From Thalassotalea marina (GTDB taxonomy: Bacteria; Pseudomonadota; Gammaproteobacteria; Enterobacterales; Alteromonadaceae), in the NCBI RefSeq assembly GCF_014656435.1, contig NZ_BNCK01000003.1, positions 372,001-436,000 on the forward strand: a stretch of 64,000 nt of DNA. Direction: 5' to 3'. Below, piece by piece: positions 34,154-43,351 of the stretch. The stretch's first letter is position 1; the number at the start of each line of letters is the position of its first letter. The notes under the pieces are model-generated. The model saw only the letters and a program-made list of their open reading frames with translations. It was not told the DNA's origin and searched no databases. A program made the translations under genes and the position numbers.

Positions 34154-35890
34154 TTAATGATCGTGAGCTGCCGCTATTTCACCATGTGGTGTACGGAAGT
34201 TAGTGACCAAATCTTGAATTTCTTGTGGCGCTGGCTTGGTTAACTTAAGTACGGTAAAGGCAACAACAAAGTTAACTAACGCACCAACTGAGCCAAAGGC
34301 ATTTGGTGAAATATCAAAGAACCAATTAGGTTTCATGTCACCTAAGAAAGACGTACCAGGAATAAACATGATGCCTTTATGCTGGAATACATAAAGCATA
34401 GTAACACCAATACCCGCACACATACCTGCAATCGCAGCTTGTGAGTTCATCTTCTTAGAGAATATACCCATCATCAATACCGGGAAGATACTTGATGCCG
34501 CTAAACCAAAGGCAAGAGCAACCGTCCCTGCGGCAAAACCAGGCGGATTAAGCCCCAAATATCCAGCTCCCAAAATCGATATGGTCATGACAATTCGACT
34601 GGCCAGCAGTTCACTTTTCTCAGACATGTCCGGCATTAACACCCCTTTCATTAAGTCATGAGATACTGCTGAGGAGATTGCCAACAATAAACCTGCCGCA
34701 GTGGATAATGCAGCTGCAAGACCACCAGCAGCTACCAAAGCAATGACCCAGTTTGGTAAGTTAGCGATTGAAGGGTTAGCAAGTACCATAATGTCACGGT
34801 CAACTTTTACCATTTCATTGGTAGTAGCATCTGCAGTATATTGGATTTTGCCATCGCCATTTTTGTCTTCAAATTGAAGTAAACCCGTTTTTTCCCAGTC
34901 TTTAAACCATTGTGGACGCTCAGCATACTCAAGGTTTTGACCTGCCGCAGGCTCAATGGTATTCATCAAGTTAAAGCGAGCCATAGCACCAACAGCAGGA
35001 GCAACAGTGTAAAGTAAAGCAATAAACACTAAAGCGTAACCAGCAGATTGACGGGCAGCTTTTACTGAAGGCACGGTGAAGAAACGCATAATAACGTGTG
35101 GCAAACCAGCTGTACCTATCATCAATGATAAGGTATAAGCAAACATTTCGACGTCACCCAAGCTAGAAGTAGTATATTCTTTAAAGCCCAGTTCTGTGAC
35201 GACTTGGTCAATCTTATCAAGCAAGTAAACACCGCTGCCGTCGGCTAACGTTGAGCCTAAACCAAGTTGTGGAATTGGGTTACCTGTTAACTGTAATGAA
35301 ATGAATATTGCAGGAATGGTATAAGCTGTGATCAGTACTACATATTGTGCAATTTGTGTATAAGTAATGCCTTTCATACCACCTAATGTGGCATAGACAA
35401 ACACAACAAACATGCCAATGTATAAACCCATTTCGTATTCAACTTCTAAGAAGCGCGAGAATGCAACACCTACACCTTTCATTTGGCCGATGATATACGT
35501 TACCGAAGCAATAATTAAACAAACTACCGCAACAATACGCGCTGTTCTTGAGTAAAAACGATCACCAATAAATTCGGGTACAGTAAACTTGCCATGTTTA
35601 CGCATATAAGGCGCTAAACACATTGCTAGTAATACATAACCACCGGTCCAGCCCATTAAAAATACCGAGCCACCATAACCTAAGAAAGCAATCAGACCAG
35701 CCATTGAGATGAAAGACGCAGCACTCATCCAGTCGGCACCAATCGCCATACCGTTTTGCAGTGGTGTAATACCACCACCTGCTGCGTAAAATTCGCTAGT
35801 AGAGCCTGCTCGTGCCCACCAAGCTAAGAAAAAATATAAACCGAAAGTGCCACCAACGGCAATCCAAGTATAGAGTTTTAACTCATCCAT
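34154..35890 (-). CDS. Sodium:solute symporter, large subunit (VC_2705/ActP-like)
   Basis: 578 residues, SSS family (SLC5 fold) with about 13 membrane helices. The start YTWIAVGGTFGLYFFLAWWARAGS, the GADWMSAASFISMAG sodium-site helix, and AAGGLAAALSTAAGLLLAISSAV are typical. A long extracytoplasmic loop (about 315-365) is an insert relative to ActP and holds an EF-hand-like loop DKNGDGKIQY. The family (TIGR03648 type) works with a DUF4212 small subunit and is linked to acetate or other short-acid uptake. Its start overlaps the small-subunit stop (TAATG). Confidence 0.9.
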   Translation of the reverse strand: MDELKLYTWIAVGGTFGLYFFLAWWARAGSTSEFYAAGGGITPLQNGMAIGADWMSAASFISMAGLIAFLGYGGSVFLMGWTGGYVLLAMCLAPYMRKHGKFTVPEFIGDRFYSRTARIVAVVCLIIASVTYIIGQMKGVGVAFSRFLEVEYEMGLYIGMFVVFVYATLGGMKGITYTQIAQYVVLITAYTIPAIFISLQLTGNPIPQLGLGSTLADGSGVYLLDKIDQVVTELGFKEYTTSSLGDVEMFAYTLSLMIGTAGLPHVIMRFFTVPSVKAARQSAGYALVFIALLYTVAPAVGAMARFNLMNTIEPAAGQNLEYAERPQWFKDWEKTGLLQFEDKNGDGKIQYTADATTNEMVKVDRDIMVLANPSIANLPNWVIALVAAGGLAAALSTAAGLLLAISSAVSHDLMKGVLMPDMSEKSELLASRIVMTISILGAGYLGLNPPGFAAGTVALAFGLAASSIFPVLMMGIFSKKMNSQAAIAGMCAGIGVTMLYVFQHKGIMFIPGTSFLGDMKPNWFFDISPNAFGSVGALVNFVVAFTVLKLTKPAPQEIQDLVTNFRTPHGEIAAAHDH

Positions 35891-36141
35891 TACGCGTCCT
35901 CCACGTTATATTTCTTGTCGAGGTCGTTCATTTTCTTGCCATACCAGAAAATGAGTGCAACGAATGTATAAATTGAGCCTTGTTGTGCAAACCAGAAACC
36001 TAGTTTGTAACCACCTAGACGAATTTCATTTAGTGGCTCGACGAATAAAACGCCACAGCCAAATGAAACCACGAACCAGATAACAAGACAGATGAAAATT
36101 AGGCGCAGATTTTCTGACCAATAATTTTGCTTGTCTTCCAT
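35890..36141 (-). CDS. Symporter small subunit, DUF4212 family
   Basis: 83 residues with two membrane helices (RLIFICLVIWFVVSFGCGVLF at about 13-33 and FWFAQQGSIYTFVALIFWYG at about 49-68) and a polar tail DLDKKYNVEDA. This is the DUF4212 partner that is always found in front of the VC_2705-type symporter; the equivalent of YjcH for ActP. Stop and start of the two genes overlap, so translation is coupled. The upstream 285 bases contain a large stem-loop. Confidence 0.92.
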   Translation of the reverse strand: MEDKQNYWSENLRLIFICLVIWFVVSFGCGVLFVEPLNEIRLGGYKLGFWFAQQGSIYTFVALIFWYGKKMNDLDKKYNVEDA

Positions 36142-36224
36142 TGTTTTCTCCTAGCATAGAGCGTTTTAGCGCTCATTATCACGCGTTTGTTTTTGTTGTA
36201 CGCGTTGTTGTACCTGTTGTTTTT

Positions 36225-36298
36225 GTAGTTAGGTTCACTATAGATTCGAATCTAGTTTCTCTGAAAGCAGACTAAAACCCATAGTGAAACCTAACTAC
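36225..36298. promoter_or_regulatory. Large stem-loop in the divergent symporter/DUF294 control region
   Basis: GTAGTTAGGTTCACTAT (36225-36241) and ATAGTGAAACCTAACTAC (36281-36298) pair over 17 bp with a single bulged base. Inside the loop, TAGATTCGAATCTA (36241-36254) is a perfect 14-bp palindrome. The element lies midway between the divergent genes (84 bases from the DUF4212 start, 129 from the DUF294 start) and may be a double operator or an RNA structure. Confidence 0.6.
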
Positions 36299-36426
36299 AT
36301 TAAACAGTAACAAGGAATTATTAGCCGAGGTATTACACTTTAGTCTAGGTGGCGGTAAAACAAGGTTGACCAACCCCTAAAGAATGCTCTAAAACAGTAA
36401 ATGTCGACGCCTTTGAGAAGAACACC

Positions 36427-38280
36427 ATGGAAGCTGAGTTAGCAGAAATAAGCAGATTTGTTCAAGAAGTCCCGCCTTTTGAGCACTTACCAGAACACAA
36501 ATTGCAGGCCATTATTAAACTGATTAGCATCTGCTATGTTCCTAAAGGTGAAGCACTGCCACCGGCGCAATGCCAAGGCGATAAATTGTTTATTATCCGT
36601 AAAGGGGCTTTGGTCTACCGAGATCAAATGGGAGAATTGCTTGGCAAATTTGGTGAGGGGGATTTATGTACCATTTTTTGCAGCGCAAATCAGATTGGGA
36701 ATATTGAAATTGTCACCGAAGAAGATACTTTGCTGTATTGCCTTGACTACCCAACTCTAGCGGAAATTGTTGAAGATTACCCCACGGTTCTTAACTTTTT
36801 TAAATGCAGTGCAGCACAACGATTAAATAACAAAATGTCTGAGCTTAATGAAGAAGCCGTTGTTTCAGCCTCTCTTATGAATACTGACATTAGCCAATTT
36901 TATCACACCCCTGTTGCCACACTCAGTGAAAATGCCAGTATTCGGGATGCTGCGATTCAAATGAGCGAACTTGGACACTCATGTTTAGTCATTACCACTC
37001 AAGATAACCAACGCCAGCCTGTAGGTATTGTCACCGATAAAGATTTGCGGCGACGCTGTATTGCTCAAGGGTTAGACTACAACTTACCTGTTAGCACTAT
37101 CATGACTACCGATATGCTTAGTATCGAAGAGGGTAGTCAAGCCTATGATGCCTTGATGTTAATGACAGCAAAACGTGTTCATCATTTACCTGTGATGAAA
37201 AACAATAAGTTACTTGCCATGGTGACAATTACTGACTTGATGAACCATGAAAGTCAAAACGCAACTAACTTGACTCATCTTGTCCGAAAAGCAAAAACAG
37301 TAGAAGAAATAGCGCAAATAAGCCAAATGATCGGCAAATTGCAAATGCGCATGGCACGATTAGGTACTACCGCTGATCATGTTGGTAAAAGTATTAGCGC
37401 CATTACCAGTGCCATTACTATTCGGCTGATCGAATTGGCTGAATCACAATTTGGCCAAGCGCCTGTTCCTTATGCATGGCTCGCCGCAGGCTCACAAGCA
37501 AGACAAGAGCAATTTGCCCATTCCGATCAAGATAACGCTTTGATCATCAGCGATGACATGTTACCTGAACATGATGCTTGGTTTTTGAAATTGGCGACTT
37601 TTGTTTCTGATGGTTTAGCACAGTGTGGTTTTATTTATTGTCCAGGCGATATTATGGCGACCAACAAACAATGGCGCCAACCACAAAAAGTGTGGCATCA
37701 ATACTTTGAGCGCTGGATCAAAAACCCAAACCCTCAGGCGCTTTTAAATGGCACTGTATTTTTTGACGTCGCTACTATCCATGGGGATGCTAGTTTATTA
37801 AACGCAGTAAAAGATAAGTTGTTAAAAACCACCAAGGGCAATACATTATTTTTGGCACATCTTTCTCGCAATGCCCTACAAAACAAACCTCCGTTGGGAT
37901 TTTTTCGAGATTTTGTATTGAGTAAAAACGGCGAAAATGAAGCAGTATTAAATCTAAAACTTAATGGTATTGCTCCCATTGTCGACTTAGCACGTATTTA
38001 TGCATTAAGCCAAGGCATAGCACAATGTAACACCATAGAGCGTTTAAAGCGCGTCGCCGGTACGCCGGCACTAACAGAAGCTTCTGCAAAAAACCTTATA
38101 GATGCCTATGAGTTTTTGTCGTTACTACGCATGGAACATCAAGCCTCAAAATTAGCGGCAGGTTTATCCGCAGATAATTTTTTAGCGCCAAAAGACATTT
38201 CAAAACTTGAACGTGAACATTTAAAAGACGCATTTAAGGTGATTAAAACCCTCCAAGATGCTAGACAATCGGCCTATTAA
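36427..38280 (+). CDS. DUF294 putative nucleotidyltransferase with cNMP and CBS domains
   Basis: 617 residues in order: cyclic-nucleotide-binding domain (about 18-130), two CBS domains (about 150-275; VGIVTDKDLRRR, HHLPVMKNNKLLAMVTITDLM), a GlnD-like nucleotidyltransferase domain (about 300-450) with GSQARQEQFAHSDQDNALI supplying the acidic metal site, and the DUF294 C-terminal helical domain. The protein probably modifies a partner in response to nucleotide levels. In many gammaproteobacteria it stands beside the DUF4212 symporter, here divergently. It is followed at 2 bases by an exonuclease gene. The partner protein is unknown. Confidence 0.92.
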   Translation: MEAELAEISRFVQEVPPFEHLPEHKLQAIIKLISICYVPKGEALPPAQCQGDKLFIIRKGALVYRDQMGELLGKFGEGDLCTIFCSANQIGNIEIVTEEDTLLYCLDYPTLAEIVEDYPTVLNFFKCSAAQRLNNKMSELNEEAVVSASLMNTDISQFYHTPVATLSENASIRDAAIQMSELGHSCLVITTQDNQRQPVGIVTDKDLRRRCIAQGLDYNLPVSTIMTTDMLSIEEGSQAYDALMLMTAKRVHHLPVMKNNKLLAMVTITDLMNHESQNATNLTHLVRKAKTVEEIAQISQMIGKLQMRMARLGTTADHVGKSISAITSAITIRLIELAESQFGQAPVPYAWLAAGSQARQEQFAHSDQDNALIISDDMLPEHDAWFLKLATFVSDGLAQCGFIYCPGDIMATNKQWRQPQKVWHQYFERWIKNPNPQALLNGTVFFDVATIHGDASLLNAVKDKLLKTTKGNTLFLAHLSRNALQNKPPLGFFRDFVLSKNGENEAVLNLKLNGIAPIVDLARIYALSQGIAQCNTIERLKRVAGTPALTEASAKNLIDAYEFLSLLRMEHQASKLAAGLSADNFLAPKDISKLEREHLKDAFKVIKTLQDARQSAY

Positions 38281-38282
38281 TT

Positions 38283-38984
38283 ATGATGTGGCAAAATCAA
38301 TTACCTTTTCGCTGGTGGTTAGGCTTTGAGGCCAAACGAAAACGTGCTCTAGCCTTGGCACCTGAAGGGCCGTTAAAAGACTTTCTTGCAACACCATTCC
38401 CCGATCTATCGTGTCCAGTTAACGAGCTCCCCTTGGTGGCGGTCGATTTTGAAACCACAGGTTTAGACGCCGTGGCTGATAAACTGCTCAGTGTTGGCTT
38501 TTGCCAACTCGAAAGCGGGTTAATTAACTTAGGGTCAAGTTTCCACCAAATCATTAATACTAAACAAAAACTCAAACCAGAAAACGTCGTGGTACATCAC
38601 ATAACGGATGAGCAACAGCAACAAGGTTTGCCATTGGAAGAGGTGGTTGAAGATTTATTAAAAGCCTTAGCTGGTAAGGTGATGCTGGTACACTTTAATC
38701 AAATTGAGCGACACTTTCTGCAGCAAGCATGCTTAGAACTTTACGGCGTAAAACCACCATTATTGATGATTGATACCTTATTGATCGCCAAACGCCGATT
38801 AGACCAGCGGGATGTTGCTTACGACCCTTCAGAGCTGCGATTAACCAATCAACGAAGCTATTATCAACTACCACACTATGCAGCACATAATGCACTTAGT
38901 GATGCTGTAGCTACCGCAGAACTCTTTTTAGCACAGACAACTCATTTATCTAAAGACACAACGTTGTCTAGTTTACTTGCTTAA
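38283..38984 (+). CDS. DnaQ-like 3'-5' exonuclease (DEDDh)
   Basis: 233 residues. Exo I motif VDFETTGLDA (Asp, Glu at about 57-59), Exo II region LVHFNQIERHFLQ, and Exo III HNALSDAVATAEL with the H-x4-D signature, so DEDDh type. It resembles the epsilon-like stand-alone exonucleases that accompany DUF294/symporter loci rather than the polymerase III epsilon subunit. It starts 2 bases behind the DUF294 gene, so the pair is translated together. Natural substrate not known. Confidence 0.88.
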   Translation: MMWQNQLPFRWWLGFEAKRKRALALAPEGPLKDFLATPFPDLSCPVNELPLVAVDFETTGLDAVADKLLSVGFCQLESGLINLGSSFHQIINTKQKLKPENVVVHHITDEQQQQGLPLEEVVEDLLKALAGKVMLVHFNQIERHFLQQACLELYGVKPPLLMIDTLLIAKRRLDQRDVAYDPSELRLTNQRSYYQLPHYAAHNALSDAVATAELFLAQTTHLSKDTTLSSLLA

Positions 38985-39033
38985 TAGCAACTCAATTAAA
39001 TATTTAACCGAGTTGGTATTACACCTGTATTGA

Positions 39034-40983
39034 TTAATCCTGGTTTTTAACCAGCTTGAGTGTTTGGTTAATATCACGAACTTGCTCAGCAACGTCATGA
39101 GAAATATTTTCCGCCAATTGACGTGAATGCTGCACTTCGTGTTTAACGCTCTCCATTGCACTTTCTAACTCTGAAAAGTGTTGTCGCTGCTGGTTGATTT
39201 GCATTAACGTATCTTGCGCTACATTTGCCGAAGAATCAGCTTGTTGCGCAACATTTTCGGCATTATCTTTTAACAGTGCCGCTATGTCTTTTTGCTTGCC
39301 AGAGGCACTTTCAATGCCATAAATATTTTGCTCTAAGGTACTACTTGCCTGGTTGAGTTGCTCTAAACGTTGGCTTACCTGTTTTAGTGATTCTTGAGTT
39401 TTACCCGCTAACTGCCTTACTTCATCAGCAACAACAGAAAAGCCTCGACCATGGGCACCAGCTCTCGCAGCCTCAATGGCCGCATTGAGCGCTAATAAGT
39501 TAGTTTGATCAGCAATAGAGCTGATAACATCAACAATCGAACCAACACTTTCCACTGATTGAGATAACGATAAAATGGCATCGCGTCCTGCACTGGCAGC
39601 AGTATTCGTTTGTTCACTGGCGTTTAATACTTCAGCTACTTTTTGTTGGCTATCTTCCATCGCTAACTGTGTTGCTTGTGCGTTATCTACTACCTGCTGA
39701 GAAAGAGTATTTACAGTATCAGTTACCGATGACAACGCGGTCATGATATCGCTAACCACAATTAAATGAGTATTAGTGCTAGATGAAGATTCTAAAATGT
39801 TACCGGCTTGGTTCTCCATAGTTTGCATGGCGTTAGAAACTAAATTTAGTTGGTTAGCTTTTTGTTTATCTTCTTCTGCAAGTTGAGACACCATCTGATT
39901 AAAACTATGTGAAATTTCACCCAGTTCAGTTTTTAAAGGGATACCCGTAATGTTATCAACTCGCCCTTCATTGACTAAAGTAACAAAACTATCACGCAGT
40001 TTACGCAATGGATTTAAAACGACACTTCGAGTTAACCAATAATTTGCCGCTAAAAAGGCAATCAAAAACGTTAACAATACAATAACGATAGTGGTTAATT
40101 GTTGATTAACTTCAGCTTGCGCATTTGCTATTGCAGTTTCACCATCGATGATAATATCTTCCAACATACCCACTTGTTTAGTTAACAATGCCAAGCCCTG
40201 TTGTCGCTGATATTGTAATTGAATGGTTTTGTTTACTTCACCTTGATAACGACCTAACACAGACCTTAATTCATTTAACGCTTCAGCACTGATATCTTCT
40301 TTGTCATCTGCATCGTCAAAAAAATCATCTTCATCGTCATCTGATGTCGGGTAAATTTCCAACGCGGGCATCGCGGCCATAGATTGTGCTAACGCTAAAA
40401 GGTTCTCTAACACTATTTTTAATGAATCGGCATTTTGCTGTTGTGAAGCAAACATCATTTCTCGACTATCAACCAATTCAAATAAACTTTTTGCAAATTC
40501 AGTACTATGAGTTAAAAACTGCTTTTGTTGCGCAGAACTTAACGCGCTAGATTGCAGGGCATATTTTGCTAAATCTTTGTTTATAGCCGCAAGGTCACGT
40601 TCACCATTTTTAATTAACGCCAATGGATCACCGCTTAATTTCCCCATTGCGCGGTACTTAGTGGTTATGTCTTGCTGAAGCGATTTTGCGTTTGCCTGAA
40701 TGGCCAAAGTTAACTGTTCAATATCGAGTAAATCGGCATGCTCAATAATCTGTGTCAACTGACTTTCAGCATCATTTAACAAACTAGCATCACCAGACGA
40801 AAGGTATTTAGCGACTGTGCGATTAAACTCAACCGTTATTAATGATTTAAGTTGCTGGTATTCATCATACTGTTGCCGACTCTCGGTCAGAGAATTTCCT
40901 ACCTGAAACATAGTGGCAAGAAAGATCCCCGCAAATGCGCTGATGGCGATGACGGAACCACGCGAAAAGCTAGAAACGCGCAT
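39034..40983 (-). CDS. Methyl-accepting chemotaxis protein
   Basis: 649 residues: membrane helix (about 10-28), a long helical periplasmic domain (30-293), second membrane helix (about 295-315), HAMP domain (316-370) and the cytoplasmic signalling hairpin whose tip reads [20 protein letters not shown] and [13 protein letters not shown]. No CheB/CheR-binding pentapeptide at the end. The periplasmic domain contains a cluster of Asp/Glu at 215-230. The signal sensed is unknown. Single gene convergent with the exonuclease. Confidence 0.95.
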   Translation of the reverse strand: MRVSSFSRGSVIAISAFAGIFLATMFQVGNSLTESRQQYDEYQQLKSLITVEFNRTVAKYLSSGDASLLNDAESQLTQIIEHADLLDIEQLTLAIQANAKSLQQDITTKYRAMGKLSGDPLALIKNGERDLAAINKDLAKYALQSSALSSAQQKQFLTHSTEFAKSLFELVDSREMMFASQQQNADSLKIVLENLLALAQSMAAMPALEIYPTSDDDEDDFFDDADDKEDISAEALNELRSVLGRYQGEVNKTIQLQYQRQQGLALLTKQVGMLEDIIIDGETAIANAQAEVNQQLTTIVIVLLTFLIAFLAANYWLTRSVVLNPLRKLRDSFVTLVNEGRVDNITGIPLKTELGEISHSFNQMVSQLAEEDKQKANQLNLVSNAMQTMENQAGNILESSSSTNTHLIVVSDIMTALSSVTDTVNTLSQQVVDNAQATQLAMEDSQQKVAEVLNASEQTNTAASAGRDAILSLSQSVESVGSIVDVISSIADQTNLLALNAAIEAARAGAHGRGFSVVADEVRQLAGKTQESLKQVSQRLEQLNQASSTLEQNIYGIESASGKQKDIAALLKDNAENVAQQADSSANVAQDTLMQINQQRQHFSELESAMESVKHEVQHSRQLAENISHDVAEQVRDINQTLKLVKNQD

Positions 40984-41171
40984 GAATAAACCCTACTTTA
41001 GTTAAAAATTAGCCTGCTGCTGTAGTCATAGGTTATGACTATAAGGTTACAAAAATATGACAACAGGCAGACATAGACTAAGTTAAGCGTTAGTGTTTAA
41101 CGCTATTTTGTGGGGTCAGGTGCAGGGTAATACATGTTACCTTGGTAAGCATAGTGCCTCATCATGACACT

Positions 41172-43286
41172 TTAATGAACATAATGTGACAGGTATGTTT
41201 CTGTTTCTAATACAAGATTTTTCTTTAAGAAACGATACAAGGCTTTATGTTCCATCACTTTTATGGGTTCAACCGCTTGTTGTAAATAGTGTCCTAATGT
41301 CGCTTCCATTAAAAATAGATAGGCACTAAATGACACTCGACTACTAGGAGAGTGTGCTGAATTAGGATCGACAAATAACTGGATCGATTTTTCCTTTGCC
41401 TGCGCGGTTAAGGCGTAGTTCTTTACATCCGTGATAAAAACTCGACCATCATTTTTTCCAGCCCATAACAATAGTGGTGCTTGTATACGTTCAATATGAG
41501 ACTCTGGTTGAATTGCAGTTAACGCTTTATATGCCTTGTCATCATGCCAATCGACCACTAGCTGTTGCATAAAATATTTTCTTGATTGACCAAACTTCTT
41601 TTTTTGATATCGATAATAATATTTAGCAGAGCGGCCAATATGGCTAGGTGGTGCTCCAGCAAAGCCGACTTTAAATAGTTCTGGTTCGAAAGTCAGAGCA
41701 GTTAACACACTCAGGCCACCAAAAGAATGGCCAGCCATTGCCAATTTGTCTTTATCACCTATGTTGTTTTTTAATAAATAGTTTACGCCATCAATAATAT
41801 CAAAATGCGTTCGACCATAGCCAAAATCCCCGCTAACGCCACTATGATGTTGCTTACCAAACCCTGTTGATGCCCGAAAATTAGGTTGAAAAACAATATA
41901 CCCTCTGTTTGCTAAAAACTGCGCCATCATATCAAAGCTACCATCATCTCTAGACCATGGCCCACCATGAGGGAATGCGACCAATGGCGTATTTGCGATA
42001 GTTTTTCCTCTAGGCAAAGTGAGGTAACCCTGAATGTGTTGCCCATCTCTATTAGCATAATGAAAACTGATTCGAGGTGCTAGATATTCATCTTTGATCA
42101 GTTGACGTCCTTGATTTGCGGCTTTAACCACTTGTAATAATATGGGTTCTAGTTTTTGTTGTTTTAAGTGATACAAAAAATGTTGTTCCTGCACACTATT
42201 GCTCACAGCCGATATTAACCATACTCCGTCATTAAGCTGTCTATCTAAAGAGATGTTATGAGGTAGTTGCAAATAAAAATCTTGCTGGGAAAATTGCTTA
42301 TTTAAAAAATCGGTATGTTTTAATAAGCGATCATCGATTGCACTATACTGGTCGTATTCGCCAAAATACTGAGTCACTACGGGTTGATTTTTAGCCCAAT
42401 GTACATTGTTGAGATCGCCATACAAATTAGGGTCTTGCTGTATAACGGTTAGTTGCCCTTGCGAAGATAAACGCGCCAAGTACGTAAAATTACTGTTTGC
42501 ATTTGTTTTTAAAAGGAACGCTTCTTGTTGGCGATCAAACTTTACCACGCCACACGGGTCATCCCACTGACAAGTAAAGCGCAGCACTTTTTTATCTTTG
42601 TTTAGCTGGTAGATAAAGTGTTCACCTTTATTGTCATCTGCTTGGTTGAATACTCGAAGAAAAGCTGGCTGACCATATTCATCGACGTTAAAACCATTAA
42701 ACAAAACGTCTGAGCGGAATATATCGGTTCGACTTCCTGAAAAACTTACCCGCTCAACATAATAATATTTGTCCGTAGGTTGCCATTTTCGCATCAATAA
42801 ACTGTGATCATTATCAGCGGCAAACCCCAACCAATCTTCATATTTTGTTTGATCAAATCGTGTTAGTACAATGGGCGAACTGGCGGCTTTACTCTCAGCA
42901 ATAGCGATACTATCACCGGTATTGAGGATTAATTTATCACCACTTTTTGATAGATAAATATATTGCAATGACTGATAGATAAACAGCCTCTTTTGCGTCT
43001 TTAGTTTAATGTCATAACGCCACACTGAAACTAATTTGTCGTCCTGATGACCTTCCTCCTTTTGATAAATCAAGAAATCACCCGAAGGGGATAACAGCAC
43101 TTGCTTAATTGCTGATTTATTTAACATTATCTCCCTATCAATTAAAGGAGCACTAGGTAATGTTTGTGCTAACTTAACGTATTCTGCGAGATAATTATCC
43201 GCTGTAACTTTTGCTAAGCAGGTTGAAACATTCGCAATAATTAGGATGCAAAACGCCATCCTTAATAAAAAGGCGTAATTGTTCAT
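41172..43286 (-). CDS. S9-family prolyl oligopeptidase-like serine peptidase, exported
   Basis: About 704 residues with signal peptide (YAFLLRMAFCILIIANVSTCLA, position about 4-25, possible lipoprotein-like cysteine not in a clear lipobox). Beta-propeller part to about 400, then alpha/beta-hydrolase: PHGGPWSRDD, nucleophile in AMAGHSFGGLS (about 520), aspartate in WAGKNDGRVF and histidine in PNSAHSPSS. These give the full triad of the S9C/DPP-like group. AGGAA precedes the ATGs at 43289 and 43286. Last gene behind the ABC operon, 65 bases from the permease, probably co-transcribed. Confidence 0.9.
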   Translation of the reverse strand: MNNYAFLLRMAFCILIIANVSTCLAKVTADNYLAEYVKLAQTLPSAPLIDREIMLNKSAIKQVLLSPSGDFLIYQKEEGHQDDKLVSVWRYDIKLKTQKRLFIYQSLQYIYLSKSGDKLILNTGDSIAIAESKAASSPIVLTRFDQTKYEDWLGFAADNDHSLLMRKWQPTDKYYYVERVSFSGSRTDIFRSDVLFNGFNVDEYGQPAFLRVFNQADDNKGEHFIYQLNKDKKVLRFTCQWDDPCGVVKFDRQQEAFLLKTNANSNFTYLARLSSQGQLTVIQQDPNLYGDLNNVHWAKNQPVVTQYFGEYDQYSAIDDRLLKHTDFLNKQFSQQDFYLQLPHNISLDRQLNDGVWLISAVSNSVQEQHFLYHLKQQKLEPILLQVVKAANQGRQLIKDEYLAPRISFHYANRDGQHIQGYLTLPRGKTIANTPLVAFPHGGPWSRDDGSFDMMAQFLANRGYIVFQPNFRASTGFGKQHHSGVSGDFGYGRTHFDIIDGVNYLLKNNIGDKDKLAMAGHSFGGLSVLTALTFEPELFKVGFAGAPPSHIGRSAKYYYRYQKKKFGQSRKYFMQQLVVDWHDDKAYKALTAIQPESHIERIQAPLLLWAGKNDGRVFITDVKNYALTAQAKEKSIQLFVDPNSAHSPSSRVSFSAYLFLMEATLGHYLQQAVEPIKVMEHKALYRFLKKNLVLETETYLSHYVH

Positions 43287-43351
43287 CATGATTCCTATTA
43301 AAAGCGGGACGACATTCCCGCTACGATTGTAAGAGTTTTTATACTTATGGC

